A DNA stretch of 64,000 nucleotides from Solea solea (Eukaryota > Chordata > Actinopteri > Pleuronectiformes > Soleidae): contig NW_026704062.1 of assembly GCF_958295425.1 (NCBI RefSeq), positions 62,001 through 126,000 on the forward strand. The letters are read 5' to 3'. The translations under genes were made by a program, and so were the position numbers. The notes below the pieces were generated by a model. That model did no database searches. It was given only the letters and a program-made list of their open reading frames with translations, and was not told where the DNA came from. Every line of letters begins with the position of its first letter. The stretch's first letter is position 1. Below are positions 12,716-24,100 of the stretch, piece after piece.

Positions 12716-15700
12716 TGAGAGAATTCTGTTCCTGTAGGGTGGTGGTGTGTCGCTGCAGTGCCACCATATGGTTGTTAAGAGAAGTGTTCTGGTTCTCCAA
12801 CTGCTTGATCTGGTCCTTCAACAGGCTGCTCTCTGTCTGCAGAGAGGCATTTACTGTCTTATGAGCAGTGGTTAGCTCGGCACGCAGTGCAACATTGAGT
12901 GCTTTGCTCTCCTGAAGCTTCTTATCCAGAGTGGAGATTTTCTCCTCCTTTATCATTGACTGTTGGACAGTTTCCTCCAGTCGAGACTCAAGTAGCCTGT
13001 ACCTGCTGTCGTCCAGCGTTTCTTCGAGCTTGCACACAGAAATCCTGTTCACCATCGCCAAGGGCAGCTCCACCTCCGAAGCACCACTGTTTCCATTCAG
13101 TGGTCCGTTAACAACCCATCCAAGCACTGTCTTTATAGCATATGGGCCATTCCCGCTACTGTTAATGACCTCCAAGGGTTCTAAAATCCTGGGAGCGTTG
13201 GTTCCAATTAACAGGTCGACGTTTGCTTTTATGTTTGGGATGTTTACCTTGGACAAATATGGCCACTTTGCCAGTTCTTCAGATTTTACCATGTTATTAA
13301 CATTGACTGGCATTTGTGTTTGTGTGAGAACCTCTGGGAGAATATGAAAGTCATTGCTGTCCAGAGTAGATACCTCCAAGCCAATTAATGAATATGATGG
13401 AACCACTGTTTTCTGCCCCATCGTGCTCAACAGGAAGTTGGTTTTTCTCCCTGTGATGTTTAGCTTCCGCATTAGTTGTTCTGAGCAGAATGTGGCTGAA
13501 CTTCCTGGATCCAAAAAGGCATACGTTTTTATTATGTGATTTCCCTTTGCACTTTTGACCTTCACAGGCAGGATGGATAACACACACCGGTCCTTACCGG
13601 CCCCTGTATATCCACATGTTTTAGGTGAAGTTGGCTGGTGAGATGTTTCAGACTTTTCCGGGACTGGTTGCCTTTTAATATGAAGCACAGTGGGGTGGGT
13701 TTGACTACATATTTTACATGTCAAGCGATCTTCACAGTCACGACTCATGTGTCCCACACATAAACATGCAAAACAAACCCCCCTTTGCCTCAGAATCTGA
13801 ATCTTTTCCTTGTGCTTCCAACCCTTGAACTGTTTGCAGTCCTCCAAAGAGTGGCTATGAGCACAGCAAAGGCATTCAGTCTTTTCTGGGCCTGCTGTGG
13901 GCTCCTCAACCTTTTCCGGCGCTTCCATAGATGTTATAGTGGTGGCCATGACATTTCCTTTCATATTGTATCGAGGTTGTGCTTTAAACCCAGTGACAGA
14001 CTTTATCCCAGCAACACCAGATGACTCCTGTATCTCACCAAACAAAGGGTCAGAAAGAATCCTGACACGACGCTCAATGAACATGACCATATCCATGAAG
14101 CAAGCTGGTTGATTGGTTGTCTCCATTATGTCATGGGCTATGGTCCTCCATTGCTCCCTCATTCTGAATGGCAGCTTTGACACAATGGCTCTTATATTTA
14201 CTGGCATATTCAGTTCCTGCATGTACTGAAGCTCTTCCATTACATTGCAGCATCCACGCAGAAATAATGAATAGGCTTGCAGAGTTCTTACGTCCTCAGA
14301 TTTAACTGTCTGCCAGGCCAGAGCCTTTTCCATATAAGCACTTGCAATTTTGTACTGATTTCCAAAATGTTTCTGGAGAAGTTCCTTTGCCACTGCATAA
14401 CCACGCTCTGGAGCCATATGCTGGCAGCTTCGCACCAGTTCACGTGGCTGTCCTCTTGTGAACTGTTCCAGATAGTACAAACAATCCGCTTGTCCTGCCT
14501 TTTCCTCTACTCCTTGCTCAAAGGCTTTGATGAACGTCCTGTAATGGAGAGGGTCCCCCTCAAATGTGGGAATATCTCGTGGTGGTAGTGTCATCATACG
14601 CTGTTGCTGTACCAGAGCTGCTGTTATTTCATTTTGCCTTTGCATTATGGTAAGTATGTCAGGTGGACTTTGGCCAATGTGGTGTTGTTGCATAGGTTGA
14701 GCAGTTGATGACTGGTGTTGAAAATGCGGCAATGTTTCAGATATGTTGACCTGTTGCTGCTCTTTTTGGCTGCACTGGTGCATTGAAGCAGCTTGGACCC
14801 ATTGCTCAGTTTCCTTGGGTTGCACATCCTTTAATAAGATTTCCTTGGGTGGTAGTGACCATTTTGACAGTTCATTTTGTGTTGATTTCCATGCAACAGG
14901 ATGGTACGTCTTTGCCATAGGGTTCAACGTGGTGACAGAGTTTTCAAGTCTTTTCCTTTTCTCCTTTTCCAAATAGGAATTCATGCCATTGCTGTGTGCT
15001 TGAGAAGAACCTCTCCGCTCTGAAGCCTGTAATACAGCCAGCTTAGCAGTGGATGCAGCTATTTCAGCTTGTAAATCAAGCTGTTCTCTTTTCCTTTTCA
15101 GCTGCTGTTCCTGTTCCTCCAAGTCATGCTTTTCTTTTAAAGCTGCAGCCAGAGCAACAAGCGCTGCCCTTTCTGCTTCAACCATTATGGCTGCAGAGGA
15201 TACAGTACTTGATCTTACACTACTACGGCTCCTATGGCTCGAGTGCTTACTAATATTTGAAACACTGTCATTAGGATTAACTTCATCCACAACATTACCA
15301 TTTTCGTTTGCAACACTGTCATCATTTGATACCCACATTTTTGTGTTAGCAATACACTCACTAATAGGCAACATTTTTGCCTTGAACCATATTTCATGTT
15401 TTTCCTTTTCCTCACATGGCAAAGAATCCAACAAATTAATATGCATGTATTTTGCTTCATAACAGACTTCCAACAATTCATCAAGAGCATCCTGTACCTT
15501 TGTTTTATCATTCTTTAGCATCAAATCTTGTATTGATTTTCTTATGATGGCTGTTTGATTTAACTTAGCTTTTCTGCCAGACTGCAACCTGTCTAATTCA
15601 TTAGCAAGGGCCTTTGCAGTGAGTTTAACCACACGTTTTTGGGTTTGCGTTTCAATACCGCCAGCCACACTACTAGATGTAATAACATTTTGCACATTAG

Positions 15701-15746
15701 TCCCAGCAGCTTCAATTGTGTCCGACATAGCGCTGCTTCTTCTCAT
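12651..15746 (-). CDS. Chimeric Gag-protease polyprotein with CCDC88-like coiled-coil end
   Basis: A 1,031-residue open frame encoding the particle protein and maturation protease of a BEL/Pao element. In order: a charged N-terminal region with a strong E/K/Q-rich coiled coil (about 190-255); a Gag domain of DUF1759 type (about 385-565; FEGDP at 395); Cys/His zinc knuckles (625-690; CLCC, CFACLCVGH, CKICSQTH); and a DUF1758-type aspartic protease (about 720-880) with FLDPGSS, catalytic Asp746, ending in the usual LGWVVNGPL. The next BEL motif, RISVCKLEE, breaks off near residue 909. Instead of reverse transcriptase come about 100 residues of heptad-rich coiled coil (about 910-1010), then about 20 residues read out of frame from an integrase remnant. 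M1 (ATG at 15746) or M7 could be the start; both have a purine at -3. No stop or frameshift interrupts gag-protease, so the protein could still be made. It cannot copy itself without RT and integrase in trans. Confidence 0.88.
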   Translation of the reverse strand: MRRSSAMSDTIEAAGTNVQNVITSSSVAGGIETQTQKRVVKLTAKALANELDRLQSGRKAKLNQTAIIRKSIQDLMLKNDKTKVQDALDELLEVCYEAKYMHINLLDSLPCEEKEKHEIWFKAKMLPISECIANTKMWVSNDDSVANENGNVVDEVNPNDSVSNISKHSSHRSRSSVRSSTVSSAAIMVEAERAALVALAAALKEKHDLEEQEQQLKRKREQLDLQAEIAASTAKLAVLQASERRGSSQAHSNGMNSYLEKEKRKRLENSVTTLNPMAKTYHPVAWKSTQNELSKWSLPPKEILLKDVQPKETEQWVQAASMHQCSQKEQQQVNISETLPHFQHQSSTAQPMQQHHIGQSPPDILTIMQRQNEITAALVQQQRMMTLPPRDIPTFEGDPLHYRTFIKAFEQGVEEKAGQADCLYYLEQFTRGQPRELVRSCQHMAPERGYAVAKELLQKHFGNQYKIASAYMEKALAWQTVKSEDVRTLQAYSLFLRGCCNVMEELQYMQELNMPVNIRAIVSKLPFRMREQWRTIAHDIMETTNQPACFMDMVMFIERRVRILSDPLFGEIQESSGVAGIKSVTGFKAQPRYNMKGNVMATTITSMEAPEKVEEPTAGPEKTECLCCAHSHSLEDCKQFKGWKHKEKIQILRQRGVCFACLCVGHMSRDCEDRLTCKICSQTHPTVLHIKRQPVPEKSETSHQPTSPKTCGYTGAGKDRCVLSILPVKVKSAKGNHIIKTYAFLDPGSSATFCSEQLMRKLNITGRKTNFLLSTMGQKTVVPSYSLIGLEVSTLDSNDFHILPEVLTQTQMPVNVNNMVKSEELAKWPYLSKVNIPNIKANVDLLIGTNAPRILEPLEVINSSGNGPYAIKTVLGWVVNGPLNGNSGASEVELPLAMVNRISVCKLEETLDDSRYRLLESRLEETVQQSMIKEEKISTLDKKLQESKALNVALRAELTTAHKTVNASLQTESSLLKDQIKQLENQNTSLNNHMVALQRHTTTLQEQNSLRGCYGLEPLMAAWQGSGGFSR
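12722..13018 (-). other. Captured host-like segment: CCDC88 (girdin/daple) coiled coil
   Basis: Within the chimeric frame, residues of about 910-1009 form an uninterrupted heptad coiled coil with no counterpart in BEL elements. Phrases such as RLLESRLEETVQQS, DKKLQES, IKQLENQNTSLNN and ALQRHTTTLQEQN match my recollection of the central coiled coil of girdin/daple (CCDC88A/CCDC88C), proteins that link G-protein signalling, actin and dishevelled. This rests on recognition, not on a search. The segment is intron-free although long vertebrate coiled-coil genes are split into many exons, so capture from a spliced mRNA is likely. It seems to join two girdin regions that are not adjacent in my memory of the parent, possibly by exon skipping. 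A generic coiled coil of another long protein is the alternative. Confidence 0.62.
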
Positions 15747-16199
15747 GATGAATAGTCAGTTCATAAACAGCCAGCAGCAATCAACGGATCCGTCGCAAAG
15801 TTTATTGTCCCCCTCGCTTCGGCGACCAATGCATTGGGTTTATGCCCGGCGATGTGTGCACACAATTTGAATGGCCATTTACCGGTGTAGCGCTACACAT
15901 ACCTCCGTGCGTTGGGCGCCGTGCGGTAGTTCCATGGTCTGATGGTCCGATGATCCGATGCTCCACAGCCAGGTTCAGCTCCAGCACCGCCCGTCTTGCG
16001 TCTCGATATCCACGTCCAGACGCTCTCCAAATTCCCTCAAATTCCAAACCGCTTCCAGCAGCTCCCCCCGTCTTGCGCTCTCGTGAGCGGGTGCGATGAC
16101 GGCGTTCACGGGATCTGGACCTCCGGCGTTCTCTTCGTTCCGTACCAAACGTGCCTTAAGTGTCCCACAAAGTTCCAACTGGTGCAGGTTTTCGACTAA
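15747..16199 (-). other. Element A 5' leader
   Basis: A 453-bp non-coding leader between the 5' LTR and the gag start. Directly after the LTR the sense strand reads TTAGTCGAAAACC, which does not start with the TGG expected of a tRNA primer-binding site. The string TGGTCGCCGAAGCGAGG (sense; bases 15828-15812) sits about 370 bp further in and looks more like such a site, but its distance from the LTR argues against it. A GGAG|GTATGT sequence in sense resembles a splice donor; its use is unproven. Confidence 0.5.
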
Positions 16200-16580
16200 T
16201 ATTATAGCAGCTCAGCCTCAAACTTCCGCTACTGAGGTTTCTGACTCCGGATGACCTGGTTGACGCGCTTTGCCTTGGCGATCGCTCTTTTGTACTCTGA
16301 TTGAATGTCCACGCTGTTCGTTTCGTTGCAATATATTGGTTTATTGCTGTGCGTTTCCTTTGCATAATGAAATTCCTTCAAACAATCCACAACCATTCAT
16401 GAGTAGCGCCTCCGCGGTACAGCGGTCGAAAACCGTTTGCCCTTCCGGTTCACAAACCTGACAATGACAGTGATAGTGCCACCTATATACACCTGAGCTC
16501 CCCCCTCTGAGAGCACAGCGACCCCACACACACATTGAGTGAATTACACCAAACCTCATAACACACATTCGGCTCCTATA
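16200..16580 (-). repeat. Element A 5' LTR (sense is minus strand)
   Basis: The 381-bp partner of 12071-12451. As the 5' LTR in sense it would hold the active promoter: the TATA-like TATATAGG is at 16482-16489 and AATAAA is at 16340-16345. The ends are TAT...ATA instead of TG...CA. Confidence 0.93.
16482..16489 (-). promoter_or_regulatory. TATA-like box in the element A 5' LTR
   Basis: The sense strand reads GTGTATATAGGTGG here, about 90 bp from the LTR's 5' end and about 140 bp upstream of the polyadenylation signal. This is a reasonable U3 promoter position. Motif evidence only. Confidence 0.5.
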
Positions 16581-16585
16581 ATAGA
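16581..16585. repeat. Target-site duplication ATAGA, right side of element A
   Basis: Matches 12066-12070. The satellite resumes in the same monomer phase immediately after it. Confidence 0.85.
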
Positions 16586-18489
16586 AAAACACATCCAAAC
16601 AGTGAAATCATTGCAAAATCAAACACTGAGGTTACAGAAGTATATCTTATGAGATGTTAACTTTATTTGTGAGGTTTATGTTATGGAACAGTAGAAAATT
16701 GAAAAAAATCAGAAAACAGCCGTATACTTGCTGAATGTGCACAAAAACAGACACAAATAGAAAAACACATCCAAACAGTGAAATCATTGCAAAATCAAAC
16801 ACTGAAGGCATATAACTATATCTTATAAGATGTTAACTTTATTTGTGAGGTTTATGTTATGCGACAGTAGAAAATTGAAAAAAATCAGAAAACAGCCGTA
16901 TACTTGCTGAATGCGCACAAAAACAGACACAAATAGAAAAACACATCCGAACAGTGAAATCATTGCAAAATCAAACACTGAAGGCATATAACTATATCTT
17001 ATAAGATTTTAACTTTATTTGTGAGGTTTATGTTATGGGACAGTAGAAAATTGAAAAAAATCAGAAAACAGCCGTATACTTGCTGAATGTGCACAAAAAC
17101 AGACACAAATAGAAAAACACATCCAAACAGTGAAATCATTGCAAAATCAAACACTGAGGTTACAGAAGTATATCTTATAAGATGTTAACTTTATTTGTGA
17201 GGTTTATGTTATGGGACAGTAGAAAATTGAAAAAAATCAGAAAACAGCCGTATACTTGCTGAATGTGCACAAAAACAGACACAAATAGAAAAACACATCC
17301 AAACAGTGAAATCATTGCAAAATCAAACACTGAAGGCATATAACTATATCTTATAAGATTTTAACTTTATTTGTGAGGTTTATATTATGGGACAGTAGAA
17401 AATTGAAAAAAATCAGAAAACAGCCGTATACTTGCTGAATGTGCACAAAAACAGACACAAATAGAAAAACACATCCAAACAGTGAAATCATTGCAAAATC
17501 AAACACTGAGGTTACAGAAGTATATCTTATAAGATGTTAACTTTATTTGTGAGGTTTATGTTATGGGACAGTAGAAAATTGAAAAAAATCAGAAAACAGC
17601 CGTATACTTGCTGAATGTGCACAAAAACAGACACAAATAGAAAAACACATCCAAACAGTGAAATCATTGCAAAATCAAACACTGAAGGCATATAACTATA
17701 TCTTATAAGATGTTAACTTTATTTGTGAGGTTTATGTTATGCGACAGTAGAAAATTGAAAAAAATCAGAAAACAGCCGTATACTTGCTGAATGCGCACAA
17801 AAACAGACACAAATAGAAAAACACATCCAAACAGTGAAATCATTGCAAAATCAAACACTGAGGATAAATAACTATATCTTATAAGATTTCAACTTTATTT
17901 GTGAGGTTTATGTTATGGGACAGTAGAAAATTGAAAAAAATCAGAAAACAGCCGTATACTTGCTGAATGCGCACAAAAACAGACACAAATAGAAAAACAC
18001 ATCCAAACAGTGAAATCATTGCAAAATCAAACACTGAAGGCATATAACTATATCTTATAAGATGTTAACTTTATTTATGAGGTTTATGTTACGGGACAAT
18101 AGAAAATTGAAAAAAATCAGAAAACAGCCGTATACTTGCTGAATGTGCACAACAAAAGACACAAATAGAAAAACACATCCAAACAGTGAAATCATTGCAA
18201 AATCAAACACTGAGGTTACAGAAGTATATCTTATAAGATTTTAACTTTATTTGTGAGTTTTATGTTATGGGACAGTAGAAAATTGAAAAAAAACAGAAAA
18301 CAGCCGTATACTTGCTGAATGTGCACAAAAACAGACACAAATAGAAAAACACATCCAAACAGTGAAATCATTGCAAAATCAAACACTGAAGGCATATAAC
18401 TATATCTTATAAGATGTTAACTTTCGTTGTGAGGTTTATGTTACGGGACAATAGAAAATTGAAAAAAATCAGAAAACAGCCGTATACTT

Positions 18490-20300
18490 GCTGAATGTGC
18501 ACAAAAACAGACACAAATAGAAAAACACATCCAAACAGTGAAATCATTGCAAAATCAAACACTGAGGTTACAGAAGTATATCTTATAAGATGTTAACTTT
18601 ATTTGTGAGGTTTATGTTATGGGACAGTAGAAAATTGAAAAAAATCAGAAAACAGCCGTATACTTGCTGAATGTGCACAAAAACAGACACAAATAGAAAA
18701 ACACATCCAAACAGTGAAATCATTGCAAAATCAAACACTGAGGTTACAGGAGTATATCTTATAAGATGTTAACTTTATTTGTGAGGTTTATGTTATGGGA
18801 CAGTAGAAAATTGAAAAAAATCAGAAAACAGCCGTATACTTGCTGAATGTGCACAAAAACAGACACAAATAGAAAAACACATCCAAACAGTGAAATCATT
18901 GCAAAATCAAACACTGAAGGCATATAACTATATCTTATAAGATGTTAACTTTATTTATGAGGTTTATGTTACGGGACAATAGAAAATTGAAAAAAATCAG
19001 AAAACAGCCGTATACTTGCTGAATGTGCACAAAAACAGACACAAATAGAAAAACACATCCAAACAGTGAAATCATTGCAAAATCAAACACTGAGGTTACA
19101 GAAGTATATCTTATAAGATGTTAACTTTATTTGTGAGGTTTATGTAATGGAACAGTAGAAAATTGAAAAAAATCAGAAAACAGCCGTATACTTGCTGAAT
19201 GTGCACAAAAACAGACACCAATAGAAAAACACATCCAAACAGTGAAATCATTGCAAAATCAAACACTGAGGATAAATAACTATATCTTATAAGATTTTAA
19301 CTTTATTCGTGAGGTTTATGTTATGGGACAGTAGAAAATTGAAAAAAATCAGAAAACAGCCGTATACTTGCTGAATGTGCACAAAAACAGACACAAATAG
19401 AAAAACACATCCAAACAGTGAAATCATTGCAAAATCAAACACTGAGGTTACAGAAGTATATCTTATAAGATGTTAACTTTATTTGTGAGGTTTATGTTAT
19501 GGGACAGTAGAAAATTGAAAAAAATCAGAAAACAGCCGTATACTTGCTGAATGTGCACAAAAACAGACACAAATAGAAAAACACATCCAAACAGTGAAAT
19601 CATTGCAAAATCAAACACTGAGGTTACAGGAGTATATCTTATAAGATGTTAACTTTATTTGTGAGGTTTATGTTATGGGACAGTAGAAAATTGAAAAAAA
19701 TCAGAAAACAGCCGTATACTTGCTGAATGTGCACAAAAACAGACACAAATAGAAAAACACATCCAAACAGTGAAATCATTGCAAAATCAAACACTGAAGG
19801 CATATAACTATATCTTATAAGATGTTAACTTTATTTATGAGGTTTATGTTACGGGACAATAGAAAATTGAAAAAAATCAGAAAACAGCCGTATACTTGCT
19901 GAATGTGCACAAAAACAGACACAAATAGAAAAACACATCCAAACAGTGAAATCATTGCAAAATCAAACACTGAGGTTACAGAAGTATATCTTATAAGATG
20001 TTAACTTTATTTGTGAGGTTTATGTAATGGAACAGTAGAAAATTGAAAAAAATCAGAAAACAGCCGTATACTTGCTGAATGTGCACAAAAACAGACACCA
20101 ATAGAAAAACACATCCAAACAGTGAAATCATTGCAAAATCAAACACTGAGGATAAATAACTATATCTTATAAGATTTTAACTTTATTCGTGAGGTTTATG
20201 TTATGGGACAGTAGAAAATTGAAAAAAATCAGAAAACAGCCGTATACTTGCTGAATGTGCACAAAAACAGACACAAATAGAAAAACACATCCAAACAGTG
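18490..20300. repeat. Higher-order repeat: five-monomer (880-bp) tandem duplication
   Basis: The rare variant GGTTACAGGAGTATATC occurs at about 18743 and 19623, 880 bp apart. The same order of monomers follows in both copies: TTACGGGACAATAG, then TTATGTAATGGAACAG with ACACCAATAG, then GGATAAATAAC with TTTATTCGTGAGG. The last pair repeats once more just downstream (to about 20,560). Confidence 0.8.
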
Positions 20301-21179
20301 AAATCATTGCAAAATCAAACACTGAGGTTACAGAAGTATATCTTATAAGATGTTAACTTTATTTGTGAGGTTTATGTAATGGAACAGTAGAAAATTGAAA
20401 AAAATCAGAAAACAGCCGTATACTTGCTGAATGTGCACAAAAACAGACACCAATAGAAAAACACATCCAAACAGTGAAATCATTGCAAAATCAAACACTG
20501 ACGATAAATAACTATATCTTATAAGATTTTAACTTTATTCGTGAGGTTTATGTTATGGGACAGTAGAAAATTGAAAAAAATCAGAAAACAGCCGTATACT
20601 TGCTGAATGTGCACAAAAACAGACACAAATAGAAAAACACATCCAAACAGTGAAATCATTGCAAAATCAAACACTGAGGTTACAGAAGTATATCTTATAA
20701 GATGTTAACTTTATTTGTGAGGTTTATGTAATGGAACAGTAGAAAATTGAAAAAAATCAGAAAAAAGCCGTATACTTGCTGAATGTGCACAAAAACAGAC
20801 ACCAATAGAAAAACACATCCAAAAAGTGAAATCATTGCAAAATCAAACACTGAAGGCATATAACTATATCTTATAAGATTTTAACTTTATTTGTGAGGTT
20901 TATGTTAACTGACAGTAGAAAATTGAAAAAAATCAGAAAACAGCCGTATACTTGCTGAATGCGCACAAAAACAGACACAAATAGAAAAACACATCCAAAC
21001 AGTGAAATCATTGCAAAATCAAACACTGAGGATAAAAAACTATATCTTAAAGATGTTTACTTTATTTGTGAGGTTTATGTTATGGGACAGTAGAAAATTG
21101 AAAAAAATCAGAAAACAGCCGTATACTTGCTGAATGTGCACAACAAAAGACACTAATAGAAAAACACATCCAAACAGTG

Positions 21180-24100
21180 AAATCATTGCAAAATCAAACA
21201 CTGAGGTTACAGAAGTATATCTTATAAGATGTTAACTTTATTTGTGAGGTTTATGTAATGGAACAGTAGAAAATTGAAAAAAATCAGAAAACAGCCGTAT
21301 ACTTGCTGAATGTGCACAAAAACAGACACCAATAGAAAAACACATCCAAACAGTGAAATCATTGCAAAATCTTACACTGAAGGCATATAACTACATCTTA
21401 TAAGATTTTAACTTTATTTGTGAGGTTTATGTTAACTGACAGTAGAAAATTGAAAAAAATCAGAAAACAGCCGTATACTTGCTGAATGCGCACAAAAACA
21501 GACACAAATAGAAAAACACATCCAAACAGTGAAATCATTGCAAAATCAAACACTGAGGATAAAAAACTATATCTTATAAGATTTTAACTTTATTTTAGAG
21601 GTTTATGTTATGGGATAGTAGAAAGTTGAAAAAAATCAGAAAACAGCCGTATACTTGCTGAATGTGCACAAAAACAGACACAAATAGAAAAACACATCCA
21701 AACAGTGAAATCATTGCAAAATCAAACACTGAGGTTACAGAAGTATATCTTATAAGATGTTAACTTTATTTGTGAGGTTTATGTTATAGGACAGTAGAAA
21801 ATTGAAAAAAATCAGAAAACAGCCGTATACTTGCTGAATGTGCACAAAAACAGACACAAATAGAAAAACACATCCAAACAGTGAAATCATTGCAAAATCA
21901 AACACTGAGGTTACAGAAGTATATCTTATAAGATGTTAACTTTATTTATGAGGTTTATGTTACGGGACAATAGAAAATTGAAAAAAATCAGAAAACAGCC
22001 GTATACTTGCTGAATGTGCACAACAAAAGACACAAATAGAAAAACACATCCAAACAGTGAAATCATTGCAAAATCAAACACTGAAGGCATATAACTATAT
22101 CTTATAAGATTTTAACTTTATTTGTGAGGTTTATGTTATGGGACAGTAGAAAATTGAAAAAAATCAGAAAACAGCCGTATACTTGCTGAATGTGCACAAA
22201 AACAGACACAAATAGAAAAACACATCCAAACAGTGAAATCATTGCAAAATCAAACACTGAGGGTACAGAAGTATATCTTATAAGATGTTTACTTTATTTG
22301 TGAGGTTTATGTTATGGGACAGTAGAAAATTGAAAAAAATCAGAAAACAGCCGTATACTTGCTGAATGTGCACAACAAAAGACACTAATAGAAAAACACA
22401 TCCAAACAGTGAAATCATTGCAAAATCAAACACTGACGGCATATAACTATATCTTATAAGATTTTAATTTTATTTGTGAGGTTTATGTTATGGGACAGTA
22501 GAAAATTGAAAAAAATCAGAAAACAGCCGTATACTTGCTGAATGTGCACAACAAAAGACACAAATAGAAAAACACATCCAAACAGTGAAATCATTGCAAA
22601 ATCAAACACTGACGGCATATAACTATATCTTATAAGATTTTAACTTTATTTGTGAGGTTTATGTTATGGGACAGTAGAAAATTGAAAAAAATCAGAAAAC
22701 AGCCGTATACTTGCTGAATGTGCACAAAAACAGACACAAATAGAAAAACACATCCAAACAGTGAAATCATTGCAAAATCAAACACTGAGGTTACAGAAGT
22801 ATATCTTATAAGATGTTAACTTTATTTGTGAGGTTTATGTTATGGGACAGTAGAAAGTTGAAAAAAATCAGAAAACAGCCATATACTTGCTGAATGTGCA
22901 CAACAAAAGACACAAATAGAAAAACACATCCAAACAGTGAAATCATTGCAAAATCAAACAATGAGGTTACAGAAGTATATCTTATAAGATGTTAACTTTA
23001 TTTGTGAGGTTTATGTAATGGAACAGTAGAAAATTGAAAAAAATCAGAAAACAGCCGTATACTTGCTGAATGTGCACAAAAACAGACACCAATAGAAAAA
23101 CACATCCAAACAGTGAAATCATTGCAAAATCAAACACTGAAGGCATATAACTATATCTTATAAGATTTTAACTTTATTTGTGAGGTTTATGTTAACTGAC
23201 AGTAGAAAATTGAAAAAAATCAGAAAACAGCCGTATACTTGCTGAATGCGCACAAAAACAGACACAAATAGAAAAACACATCCAAACAGTGAAATCATTG
23301 CAAAATCAAACACTGAGGATAAAAAACTATATCTTATAAGATTTTAACTTTATTTGTGAGGTTTATGTTATGGGATAGTAGAAAGTTGAAAAAAATCAGA
23401 AAACAGCCGTATACTTGCTGTATGTGCACAAAAACAGACACAAATAGAAAAACACATCCAAACAGTGAAATCATTGCAAAATCAAACACTGAGGTTACAG
23501 AAGTATATCTTATAAGATGTTAACTTTATTTGTGAGGTTTATGTTATAGGACAGTAGAAAATTGAAAAAAATCAGAAAACAGCCGTATACTTGCTGAATG
23601 TGCACAAAAACAGACACAAATAGAAAAACACATCCAAACAGTGAAATCATTGCAAAATCAAACACTGAGGTTACAGAAGTATATCTTATAAGATGTTAAC
23701 TTTATTTATGAGGTTTATGTTACGGGACAATAGAAAATTGAAAAAAATCAGAAAACAGCCGTATACTTGCTGAATGTGCACAACAAAAGACACAAATAGA
23801 AAAACACATCCAAAAAGTGAAATCATTGCAAAATCAAACACTGAAGGCATATAACTATATCTTATAAGATTTTAACTTTATTTGTGAGGTTTATGTTATG
23901 GGACAGTAGAAAATTGAAAAAAATCAGAAAACAGCCGTATACTTGCTGAATGTGCACAAAAACAGACACAAATAGAAAAACACATCCAAACAGTGAAATC
24001 ATTGCAAAATCAAACACTGAGGTTACAGAAGTATATCTTATAAGATGTTTACTTTATTTGTGAGGTTTATGTTATGGGACAGTAGAAAATTGAAAAAAAT

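Larger units (their letters stand above)
12071..16580 (-). mobile_element. Element A: non-autonomous BEL/Pao-like LTR retrotransposon with a captured coiled coil
   Basis: A 4,510-bp element, transcribed on the minus strand. It has two 381-bp LTRs that look identical when read base by base and a 5-bp target duplication ATAGA. In sense order it holds the 5' LTR (16580-16200), a leader, a gag-protease frame with a foreign coiled-coil end (15746-12651), an out-of-frame remnant of the integrase C-terminus (12715-12560) and the 3' LTR (12451-12071). Reverse transcriptase, RNase H and most of integrase are absent. Gag of DUF1759 type, zinc knuckles and a DUF1758-type protease place it in BEL/Pao. 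Autonomous members are usually 6-8 kb, so this one is much shortened. Identical LTRs and a clean target duplication suggest recent movement, which would need enzymes supplied in trans. Confidence 0.9.

Noticed and set aside
16156..16365. 69-codon minus-strand frame across the element A LTR/leader border, and its relatives at 11991-12236
   Set aside because: Lies in LTR sequence, contains the LTR polyadenylation region and changes its end with the flank; not a gene.
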